6,365 nucleotides of DNA, taken from NCBI GenBank assembly GCA_002480015.1, contig DLQD01000105.1, positions 2,178 to 8,542 on the forward strand, written 5' to 3'. How positions within the stretch are numbered: the first letter of the stretch is position 1; the number at the start of each line of letters is the position of its first letter. Position numbers and translations under genes: made by a program. This stretch comes from Opitutia bacterium UBA7441. Its GTDB lineage: Bacteria; Verrucomicrobiota; Verrucomicrobiia; Opitutales; Coraliomargaritaceae. The notes beneath the pieces were generated by a model. It did no database searches and was not told where the DNA came from. It was given only the letters and a program-made list of their open reading frames with translations. Below, in pieces: positions 1 through 5,323 of the stretch.

Positions 1-842
1 ATGAGATCCTCCAAATCAAGTGACTGCCGGTCGACCCGGTAAGGCGTAATCAAAAAGGCATCCTGATCAATCCGCGCAGAGAGGCTACCCCAGGTGCTGG
101 TGACTAGATTGTGCTCGTAGGCACGGTGCATAAAATCGCAGATCTCTTTACGCAGCTCGCGCTCCCGGCTACAGGGCGGCTGAAGCTCGCAAGTGGGCAA
201 GGCAGGTAGGCGATCTTTAGCCAAAGCCATTCCAGCATCGTCGAGCACGCGAAGCCCACCGAGATTTTTAGCCTGAAGGATCGTTTTTGCAGTGAACTCC
301 AGAGTCTCGAAGCGCTTAAAAACATCGGACAAATTGGCACCGCCGACCACGACGCCGTGGTTTTCGAGCACGACGCAGAGCGTCTCCACTGAGGCGGCGA
401 ACTGTGCGGCGATATTCTCACCGAGTTGCTGGCTGCCGGGCAGGGCGTAGGGCGCGAAGGCGACTTGCCCGCAGACGTTCCAAGCCTCGGGAAAGACACG
501 GGTATCGGGCACTTGCCCACAGATACTAAAACTGACCAACGCACTGGGGTGCGCGTGGATGATAGCTTTGATGTCCGGCCGCGCGCGGTAGATACTCAAG
601 TGAAAGGGACACTCCGAGGAGGGTGGATATGGTCCCTCGAGCTGCTCCCCGCTAAGGGCGACTTTGGCCATATCGCCGCGTTTAAGATTGCCCTTATCGA
701 CCCGCGCCGGGGAGATCCAGACATGACCGTCTTCGTCGCGGACGGAGATATTGCCGCCGGAGGTCGTGGTCATGTCTCGACCGTAGATGCGAGCCATGGT
801 CAGCTCGATTTGGTCGCGGGGATGAAGGAGATCGAAATTCAT
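1..842 (-). CDS. Class II aldolase/adducin-family protein with two tandem aldolase domains (partial, C-terminus missing)
   Basis: The 280 visible residues begin at the ATG at 842-840; an in-frame TAA at 878-876 leaves no upstream ATG. Domain 1 (about residues 7-200) is a complete class II aldolase fold. It has the S-G-G-N-I-S phosphate-binding loop (28-33), I-S-P-x-R-V-D (43-49), a catalytic-type Glu77 in E-x-x-x-H, zinc ligands His96 and His98 in H-A-H-P, and the third zinc His162 in E-N-H-G. This family (FucA, RhaD, AraD) cleaves or epimerises phosphorylated ketoses in the cytoplasm. From about residue 226 a second copy starts, aligning T-W-G-S-L-S-A-R and I-T-P-x-R-V-D with the first, and it is cut by the window edge. 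The gene lies downstream of the rhamnose isomerase on the same strand, so I infer the rhamnulose-1-phosphate aldolase step (DHAP plus L-lactaldehyde), but fuculose-phosphate aldolase or another sugar-phosphate substrate is possible. Single-domain members are about 210-275 residues, so this protein should be roughly double the minimal length. No Shine-Dalgarno is visible. Confidence 0.85.
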   Translation of the reverse strand, partial: MNFDLLHPRDQIELTMARIYGRDMTTTSGGNISVRDEDGHVWISPARVDKGNLKRGDMAKVALSGEQLEGPYPPSSECPFHLSIYRARPDIKAIIHAHPSALVSFSICGQVPDTRVFPEAWNVCGQVAFAPYALPGSQQLGENIAAQFAASVETLCVVLENHGVVVGGANLSDVFKRFETLEFTAKTILQAKNLGGLRVLDDAGMALAKDRLPALPTCELQPPCSRERELRKEICDFMHRAYEHNLVTSTWGSLSARIDQDAFLITPYRVDRQSLDLEDL

Positions 843-846
843 GGGC

Positions 847-871
847 GGGATGCGGGATGCGGGGTGCGGGG
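847..871. repeat. Heptamer tandem repeat just upstream of the aldolase start
   Basis: On the plus strand, GGGATGC occurs twice (847-853, 854-860), then GGGGTGC (861-867), then a degenerate GGGG start of a fourth unit. The array ends 5 bases before the aldolase start codon, where a ribosome binding site would normally lie. On the mRNA it reads as C-rich CCCGCAT units with no Shine-Dalgarno. The unit length is not a multiple of three, but the array lies outside the coding frame, downstream of an in-frame TAA. Confidence 0.75.
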
Positions 872-921
872 CGATTTAAGCTAAGCCGGACGGACGAAAC
901 AACCTATTAGTCGTCTATTTT

Positions 922-1034
922 TTGTAGCGACGCGAGTCGTGTCGACGTGTGAACGGCGACGAAAGGCCACATGCTATCTCCAAGAGTATAGGATCTTTCT
1001 GCCCGTCGACCTGACTCGCGACAAGTCGCTACAA
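922..1034. repeat. REPIN-like inverted repeat (two REP-like arms with GTAG ends)
   Basis: The left arm, 922-947, begins TTGTAGCGAC followed by GCGAGTCGTGTCGACG. The right arm, 1004-1034, ends GTCGCTACAA and is its inverse. The outer 10 bases match perfectly, the inner 16 match at 14 positions, and the right arm carries 5 extra bases (GACAA, 1020-1024). Arms are separated by about 56 bases. Each arm read inward starts with GTAG followed by a small hairpin (CGAC-GCGA-GTCG on the left; GCGAC-TT-GTCGC on the right). That is the organisation of REP sequences mobilised by RAYT transposases, and an inverted pair is called a REPIN. It lies in the 238-base gap between rhaA and the aldolase gene. No transposase gene is present, so a non-autonomous element is inferred. 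It could also simply be an intra-operon hairpin or attenuator. Confidence 0.55.
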
Positions 1035-1080
1035 TACGGCCGTTACCCTCAGAGCTCATAGTCTCTGGCAAGTGGCGCCC

Positions 1081-2322
1081 CTAGGCCCTCTTAGAGAGCA
1101 CCGACTTCTCGTAGTCTTTAACTTTGCCGAGCAACTCGAGTTCGCCGGGCGCGCCATTACGCTGGCAAAATTCAGCCCAGACGGCGGACCAGGGCAATGC
1201 CTTGGCTTGTTCGAGCAGGGCGAGACGCGTGGTGTAGTCGCCGGAGAGCTCGGCCTCACGGAGCGCCTGACGTGGCTCCAGGAGGGCGAGCAAGAGCGAC
1301 TTTTGCGCGGCGCGCGTGCCGATCGTCCAGGCGGCGATGCGGTTGATCGAGGCATCAAAGAAATCGAGGCCGATGTGGGTGCGCGGAAGCGCATCGCAGC
1401 GGACGAGTTCCTGCATAATGGCTTGCGTCTGATCGTCGAAGAGCACGACGTGGTCGCTGTCCCAACGCACGCCACGGGAGACGTGCAGGAGCAGCTCGGG
1501 CACATACATGAGCACGGAGGAAATTTTATCGGCGATGCCCTCGGTCGGGTGGAAGTGGCCGGCGTCGAGGCAGAGAGCGGTCTGGTGCTTTTGCGCGTAG
1601 CCCATGTAGAACTCGTGCGAACCGACGACGAAGCTCTCGGACCCGATGCCAAAGAGCTTACACTCGACAGCATCGATATTGTGCGCGGGATCGAGTCCTT
1701 CGGCGAAGATGGCGTCAAGGCTATCAGAAAGGCGCTGGCGGAAGCTCTGGCGGTCGGCCGGCAGATCCTTCATACCGTCAGGAATCCATACATTGGTCAC
1801 AGCGGGGCTGCCGAGCTGCTTGCCCATCTCGGCGGCGATCCGACGGCTGCGCTTACAGTGCTCGATCCAAAAATCGCGCGTGCCGGCATCCGGGCTGCTC
1901 AGAGTGAGACCATCGTCTGCTTTTGGGTGCGAAAAGTTGGACGGGTTGAAATCCATGCCGATACTTTGACTCTTACACCAGTCGATCCAACTCTGGAAGT
2001 GTTCCGGCTCAATCGCATCGCGGTCGACTTTCTGTCCGCCGAAATCGCCGTAGATGGCGTGGAGGTTGAGGCGGTGGTTGCCAGGGAGGAGACCGAGCAC
2101 TTGCTCAAGGTCTTGACGCAGCTCATCGATGCTGCGCGCTTTGCCGGGGTAGTTACCCGTCACGGCAAGACCGCTACCGAGCGCGCCCGCGCCTTCTTCG
2201 AATCCGACGACATCATCGCCCTGCCAGCAGTGCAGAGAGATTGGAGTCTCGGCCAGGACGGTGAGAGCTTGTTCGACATCAACGCCGATAGAGGCGTACA
2301 TTTGTTTGGCTTCGTTATACAT
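1081..2322 (-). CDS. rhaA: L-rhamnose isomerase
   Basis: This 413-residue cytoplasmic enzyme interconverts L-rhamnose and L-rhamnulose (EC 5.3.1.14), the first step of rhamnose catabolism; the Escherichia coli enzyme is 419 residues. Diagnostic blocks are S-L-H-C-W-Q-G-D-D-V (29-38), N-L-H-A-I-Y-G-D (86-93), K-A-D-D-G-L-T-L (134-141), V-T-N-V-W-I-P-D-G-M-K-D (175-186), E-C-K-L-F-G-I-G (220-227) and C-L-D-A-G-H-F-H-P-T-E (251-261). Expected metal and catalytic residues are all present: Glu220, Asp253, His256, His280, Asp288, Asp290 and Asp320, at a constant offset of 14 from my recollection of the E. coli numbering. The start is the first ATG after an in-frame TAG at 2346-2344, and no Shine-Dalgarno is seen. 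The gene is divergent from an AraC regulator and is followed on the same strand by the aldolase, so it is probably the first gene of a rhamnose operon. The rhamnulokinase gene is not in the window. A 456-residue open frame on the opposite strand is a shadow. Confidence 0.97.
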   Translation of the reverse strand: MYNEAKQMYASIGVDVEQALTVLAETPISLHCWQGDDVVGFEEGAGALGSGLAVTGNYPGKARSIDELRQDLEQVLGLLPGNHRLNLHAIYGDFGGQKVDRDAIEPEHFQSWIDWCKSQSIGMDFNPSNFSHPKADDGLTLSSPDAGTRDFWIEHCKRSRRIAAEMGKQLGSPAVTNVWIPDGMKDLPADRQSFRQRLSDSLDAIFAEGLDPAHNIDAVECKLFGIGSESFVVGSHEFYMGYAQKHQTALCLDAGHFHPTEGIADKISSVLMYVPELLLHVSRGVRWDSDHVVLFDDQTQAIMQELVRCDALPRTHIGLDFFDASINRIAAWTIGTRAAQKSLLLALLEPRQALREAELSGDYTTRLALLEQAKALPWSAVWAEFCQRNGAPGELELLGKVKDYEKSVLSKRA

Positions 2323-2351
2323 GAGTGCGAGGGAGGTTGCATACTAAGGAG

Positions 2352-2388
2352 CACAGGTAAAATGCCTTTTGGGTGCATCCTGCCTGTG
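2352..2388. promoter_or_regulatory. Hyphenated palindrome in the rhaA upstream region
   Basis: CACAGG (2352-2357) pairs with CCTGTG (2383-2388), and inside it ATGC (2362-2365) pairs with GCAT (2375-2378). Both unpaired gaps are four bases and the whole 37 bases are symmetric about 2370. It would lie in the rhaA leader if the proposed promoter is right. It could be an operator for a dimeric regulator or an RNA hairpin affecting rhaA expression. The sequence does not decide between them. Confidence 0.4.
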
Positions 2389-2393
2389 TTGCA

Positions 2394-2435
2394 GAATACA
2401 CATACTAGCAAAATCCCCCTTCTTCGTGAATACAC
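2394..2435. promoter_or_regulatory. 8-bp direct repeat, candidate AraC half-sites
   Basis: GAATACAC occurs exactly at 2394-2401 and again at 2428-2435, 34 bases apart from start to start. The copies flank the candidate rhaA -10 region, and the second overlaps the -35 box and a CGTG-AATA-CACG palindrome (2425-2436). AraC-family proteins often bind directly repeated half-sites near the -35 of target promoters, which is why this is noted. Spacing larger than the usual 21 bases argues for caution. Confidence 0.3.
2402..2430 (-). promoter_or_regulatory. Candidate rhaA promoter
   Basis: Read on the minus strand, TTCACG (2430-2425) and TAGTAT (2407-2402) are separated by 17 bases, and the second box is preceded by TGC, giving an extended -10 form. 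Transcription would start near 2395, leaving a leader of about 70 bases before rhaA. Each hexamer matches consensus at only four of six positions, which would suit a promoter that depends on an activator such as the adjacent AraC protein. Confidence 0.3.
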
Positions 2436-2450
2436 GGGATGACTCAATAT

Positions 2451-2480
2451 TTGCACTTTTTGACATCGCTTTTTCATAAA
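2451..2480 (+). promoter_or_regulatory. Candidate promoter of the AraC-family gene
   Basis: TTGCAC (2451-2456) and CATAAA (2475-2480) are 18 bases apart, which places a start near 2487 and a leader of about 20 bases. A perfect TTGACA also occurs at 2460-2465, but I see no good -10 at the proper distance from it. The surrounding segment has T-rich and A-rich runs typical of promoter DNA. Confidence 0.3.
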
Positions 2481-2505
2481 AAAATTCGCAAGCTGGGCAG
2501 GAAAG

Positions 2506-3378
2506 ATGGAGAGCTTCAGTCGATACTTCCCCTCCGACCCTGCCGCTGCCGGTTGGGGCTGGCGCATCTTGGACGCTGGTCGCCAAGAGATCGCGCCGGG
2601 GGCCACGTATCCAGGGACAGGGCACCCTCAGGGCTACCTATTCGATTCAGAAGGGCGGCGCACGCTCGATGAATTCCAGATTGTATACATCGAAGCGGGT
2701 GGCGGACAGTTTGAATCAGCTCAAATGCGTGTCCGGACTGTCAAAGCAGGCACAGCGCTGCTGCTCTTCCCGGGCGAATGGCACCGCTATCGCCCGGATC
2801 GCGCTACCGGCTGGCGGGAATCGTGGGCGGGGTTCAGAGGGGCAGACGCCACGCGGGTGATGCACCAGTTCTTCCGCCCTCAAGACGCAGTGCTGCCGAC
2901 GGATCGACGCGATGAACTCTCGAAGTCATTCGACCGGCTCCTCCACTGGGCAGAGCAGGACGTATCCGGCCGCGATCAAATCGCGGCCAGTCATATCCCG
3001 CTCATTTTAGCTTTTTTGAAGGCCGATTACGAGGACAGCAGCGCGGCAGAGCACACAGATGCGTCGATCGTGCGTCGGGCGAAGGCTGCCATGCTCCGCC
3101 ATTTGAACGAGCGTACTGACCTAGAAGCGCTTGCCCGCGAGCTCGGCTGCAGTTACTCACGCTTTCGCTTTGCCTTCAAGAAGCAGACTGGACATGCCCC
3201 CCGCGAGTTTGAAAATCGCATCAAGCTCAACCGCTCGCGCGATTTGTTGCTGCACACGCATAAGAGCGTCTCGGAGACGGCCGATGCGCTCGGGTTCAGC
3301 TCGGTGTATTATTTTTCACGGGCATTTAAACGGACTTTCGGTCAATCGCCACAGCAGTGGGTGAAAAGACATTCGTAA
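2506..3378 (+). CDS. AraC-family transcriptional regulator, probable rhamnose-locus regulator
   Basis: The 290-residue protein has an N-terminal ligand-sensing region of cupin type (about 15-110), with L-L-F-P-G-E-W-H-R-Y at 86-95, a helical linker (about 135-180) and a C-terminal AraC DNA-binding domain (about 186-290). Both helix-turn-helix units are visible: D-L-E-A-L-A-R-E-L-G-C-S (205-216) and the more conserved S-V-S-E-T-A-D-A-L-G-F (254-264), followed by Y-Y-F-S-R-A-F-K-R (268-276) and G-Q-S-P-Q-Q-W (279-285). Length and domain order are normal for one-component sugar regulators of this family. The ATG at 2506 is preceded by AGGA at 2499-2502, a close but usable ribosome binding site. 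It is transcribed away from rhaA across a shared 183-base control region, so I infer that it controls the rhamnose genes and responds to rhamnose or a related sugar. The ligand cannot be read from the sequence, and it could instead govern a broader polysaccharide-use programme. Confidence 0.93.
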   Translation: MESFSRYFPSDPAAAGWGWRILDAGRQEIAPGATYPGTGHPQGYLFDSEGRRTLDEFQIVYIEAGGGQFESAQMRVRTVKAGTALLLFPGEWHRYRPDRATGWRESWAGFRGADATRVMHQFFRPQDAVLPTDRRDELSKSFDRLLHWAEQDVSGRDQIAASHIPLILAFLKADYEDSSAAEHTDASIVRRAKAAMLRHLNERTDLEALARELGCSYSRFRFAFKKQTGHAPREFENRIKLNRSRDLLLHTHKSVSETADALGFSSVYYFSRAFKRTFGQSPQQWVKRHS

Positions 3379-3403
3379 CGTGAAAATGGTCTAACTGTGT
3401 GAC

Positions 3404-3432
3404 TTTTAAGGATAGCTTGCGATTTACATAAT
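3404..3432 (+). promoter_or_regulatory. Candidate promoter for the repeat-protein gene
   Basis: CATAAT (3427-3432) matches the -10 consensus at five of six positions; the -35 position (3404-3409, TTTTAA) is poor. A start near 3439 would give a leader of about 23 bases before the ATG at 3462. The 83 bases after the AraC stop show no strong terminator hairpin. Confidence 0.25.
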
Positions 3433-3461
3433 TCGGTAGTCCTCTATTGCACACCCCACAT

Positions 3462-4724
3462 ATGAAACGCTCCACGCTCCTTCTTTGTCTCCTCGTCTGG
3501 TCTGTCAGCTTGTTGACGGCTTACTACATCGGCTCACAGAAAAAAGAGGCTGCCCCGCCCGCAGCGGCCATGCAAACGGCAGTCGCCAACTCCGACCCGG
3601 AAGATCGGGACGTGCCCTCCGAAGATAGTCTGGTCAGGAACAGCACGTCTGCACTCGAAGCATTTCTGGATGACGAAGGCGTCGCGCTCGAGGAGGCACT
3701 GCGCATAATCCCGGACTTAAGCGGCTCATTGACCCGCGAATTACTCAATGAAGCCTTGGCACTGCCCAAGTCGAACCCGAAGCGAACCCGCCTCATTAAT
3801 GAACTGCTGAGCCAACTCGCCGAGACAGAACCTCTGGCCGCCCTCGAACTGGCCTCGCAAATCGAGTCCTTGCGCGACAGCGAGCGAGCTCGCATCTCCG
3901 TGCTCGAGGTGTGGGCGACAACTGACCCCGCCAGTGCGTTGGCATGGGCAAATCAAGCCCTCACTAACGAGCCCGCTCGCTCCCGAAGTTCACAATTAAG
4001 TGCCATTTATCGGGGTTATGCGGCCAACAACCCAGACGCTGCTTTTCAGCAAGCACTCACGCTCGACGATGAGAGGCTGCGCAATCGGCTCCTCGGCGAT
4101 GTCATCGAAACGCAAATCGAATCCGGCGGTTTGCAGGCCGCCCAAGTAGCCGTCGATCTGATCCAGGATCCCGAACTACAAAACAACTTGCGCCGCGACC
4201 TAATCGACGAATGGGCGCAGTTCGATCCTGAAGCCGCCGCCAACTACGTGCGCTCGCTAGGGGACGACACACCCACTAGTTTTAAAACCACACTAATCAG
4301 TGAATGGGCAGAAAGTGACCCCGTAGCCGCCGCCGCTTGGCTCGTCTCACTCCCTCGGGACGACCCGGCTATCGCACGGGCCAGCGCTTCGATCATTCAG
4401 GAATGGACACGCTACGATCTCGCCGCCTCCGCCGAATGGCTGAACAGCCTCCCTCCCAGCCCCGAACTCGACCGCGCGGTCATCAGCTACACTTTTCGCG
4501 CAGCGGAGGAAGATCCTGCCGCAGCCATGACTTGGGCAGAATCGATCGAGAATGATCGCCGCCGCACTTGGATGATGGAGCGCGTCGCCGCGACTTGGAA
4601 GGAGCAGGATGCCGGCACTTTCCAAAGCTACCTCAATGCCTCGGAATTGACCAACGAACAACGGGAAAAATTAAAAAACGCCGACAACTCTGGGGGCGGA
4701 TGGGGTGGACGGTGGCGCGATTAA
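3462..4724 (+). CDS. Membrane-anchored or exported protein of ~32-residue D-P-x-A-A helical repeats, function unknown
   Basis: I chose the ATG at 3462 (420 residues) because it gives a standard signal-type N-terminus, M-K-R then a hydrophobic stretch at 5-23. An in-frame TTG at 3447 would add five residues. No cleavage motif is obvious, so it may stay as a single-pass anchor with the rest outside the cytoplasm. A low-complexity, acidic linker (about 25-60) leads to a helical region in which a [DE]-P-x-A-A-x-x-W/Y/F motif recurs about every 32 residues, with the Pro or its equivalent near 124, 156, 191, 224, 256, 287, 320, 352 and 384. It is often preceded by E-W-A, as in E-W-A-Q-F-D-P-E-A-A and E-W-A-E-S-D-P-V-A-A. 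The pattern suggests stacked helix pairs like TPR or HEAT-type solenoids, which usually bind other proteins. The tail (about 407-420) is Gly/Trp/Arg rich. I do not recognise a named family, and the position between araC and purE gives no functional clue. Confidence 0.85.
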   Translation: MKRSTLLLCLLVWSVSLLTAYYIGSQKKEAAPPAAAMQTAVANSDPEDRDVPSEDSLVRNSTSALEAFLDDEGVALEEALRIIPDLSGSLTRELLNEALALPKSNPKRTRLINELLSQLAETEPLAALELASQIESLRDSERARISVLEVWATTDPASALAWANQALTNEPARSRSSQLSAIYRGYAANNPDAAFQQALTLDDERLRNRLLGDVIETQIESGGLQAAQVAVDLIQDPELQNNLRRDLIDEWAQFDPEAAANYVRSLGDDTPTSFKTTLISEWAESDPVAAAAWLVSLPRDDPAIARASASIIQEWTRYDLAASAEWLNSLPPSPELDRAVISYTFRAAEEDPAAAMTWAESIENDRRRTWMMERVAATWKEQDAGTFQSYLNASELTNEQREKLKNADNSGGGWGGRWRD

Positions 4725-4760
4725 AGCGCTTATCCTATACGAAGCGATACCATAACTGAT

Positions 4761-4786
4761 TTCAATCCAGCGAACAATGGGTTGAA
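4761..4786 (+). other. Hairpin upstream of purE
   Basis: TTCAATCC (4761-4768) pairs with GGGTTGAA (4779-4786) through eight positions including one U-G wobble, with a 10-base loop. It sits in the 92-base gap between the repeat-protein gene and purE. The segment after it is not a T-run, so it is not a typical intrinsic terminator; it may be a leader hairpin of purE or chance. I saw no convincing purine riboswitch features around it. Confidence 0.3.
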
Positions 4787-4816
4787 TTCCTCTGCAGAAT
4801 CCCTTTCTCTCCCACG

Positions 4817-5323
4817 ATGGAAAACAGCACAGCAAGCAAACCCGTCGTCGGCATCATCATGGGAAGTCAGTCAGACTGGAGTACGATGGGCGAGGCCGCG
4901 GCCTTGCTCAAGCAGCTCGAGATCCCTTTTGAAACAAAAATCGTCAGCGCACACCGCACACCCAAGCTGCTCTACAGCTATGCCGAAGAAGCGGAGAACC
5001 GTGGCATCCAAGTTATCATCGCCGGAGCCGGCGGCGCGGCGCACCTGCCAGGTATGACGGCCGCCATGACGCATCTGCCCGTGCTCGGCGTGCCCGTGCA
5101 GTCGAAGGCGCTCAGCGGACAAGATTCCCTCCTTTCCATCGTCCAGATGCCAGCCGGCATCCCGGTGATGACGCTTGCGATCGGCGTGGCCGGCGCAAAA
5201 AACGCCGCGCTGTCCGCCGCATCGATCCTTTCGCTCAACGACGAAGGTGTCCGCGAGCGCCTCAAGGCTTTTCGCGCGAAGCAGACCGAAACGGTCTTGG
5301 CGACGGAGTTGCCCGAAGCATGA
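4817..5323 (+). CDS. purE: N5-carboxyaminoimidazole ribonucleotide mutase (class I PurE)
   Basis: The 168-residue cytoplasmic protein converts N5-CAIR into CAIR in de novo purine synthesis (EC 5.4.99.18). It has the family blocks G-I-I-M-G-S-Q-S-D-W (12-21), V-S-A-H-R-T-P (43-49) with the catalytic His46, A-G-A-G-G-A-A-H-L-P-G-M (69-80), P-V-L-G-V-P-V (88-94), L-S-G-Q-D-S-L-L-S-I-V-Q-M-P (99-112) and G-I-P-V (114-117). Length is typical for the octameric class I enzyme, and the immediate neighbour purK supports class I rather than the AIR carboxylase of class II. The ATG at 4817 gives the expected short N-terminus before the first strand; the preceding bases are pyrimidine-rich and show no Shine-Dalgarno. 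The stop overlaps the purK start. Confidence 0.97.
   Translation: MENSTASKPVVGIIMGSQSDWSTMGEAAALLKQLEIPFETKIVSAHRTPKLLYSYAEEAENRGIQVIIAGAGGAAHLPGMTAAMTHLPVLGVPVQSKALSGQDSLLSIVQMPAGIPVMTLAIGVAGAKNAALSAASILSLNDEGVRERLKAFRAKQTETVLATELPEA
5305..5323 (+). promoter_or_regulatory. purE-purK junction: ATGA overlap with upstream GGAG
   Basis: The purK ATG (5320-5322) overlaps the purE TGA (5321-5323) in ATGA, which normally means translational coupling. GGAG at 5305-5308 inside the end of purE is a possible ribosome binding site, although its 11-base spacing is on the long side. This decides the purK start. Confidence 0.7.

Larger units (their letters stand above)
843..1080. other. Spacer between rhaA and the aldolase gene
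   Basis: These 238 bases separate two genes of the same orientation and contain no credible coding sequence. They hold the heptamer array next to the aldolase start, the REPIN-like inverted repeat, and a short ACGGCCGT palindrome at 1036-1043 near the rhaA stop. No clear U-tract terminator follows rhaA, so read-through into the aldolase gene is plausible, possibly reduced by the hairpin. Confidence 0.6.

Noticed and set aside
1..842. Possible microcompartment-targeted aldolase, as in planctomycete and verrucomicrobial fucose/rhamnose microcompartments
   Set aside because: The N-terminus enters the aldolase fold directly with no amphipathic targeting extension, and no shell protein gene is in the window.
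426..884. 152-residue open frame on the plus strand over the aldolase
   Set aside because: It is antisense to a well-supported aldolase, has no family features, and its end reads through the heptamer array.
1072..2442. 456-residue open frame on the plus strand, longer than rhaA itself
   Set aside because: It lies antisense over rhaA, shows no recognisable domain, and exists because GC-rich codon use on the minus strand keeps the opposite frame open. The minus-strand frame has every rhamnose isomerase motif.
3447..3461. In-frame TTG start adding five residues to the repeat protein
   Set aside because: The ATG at 3462 gives a cleaner signal-type N-terminus with positive residues directly before the hydrophobic stretch. 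The TTG cannot be fully excluded because neither start has a clear ribosome binding site.
3379..3461. Intrinsic terminator after the AraC-family gene
   Set aside because: No GC-rich stem followed by a T-run could be found in this gap.
4725..4816. Purine riboswitch or terminator upstream of purE
   Set aside because: Only one imperfect hairpin is present, with no T-tract after it and no three-way junction core in the 92 bases.
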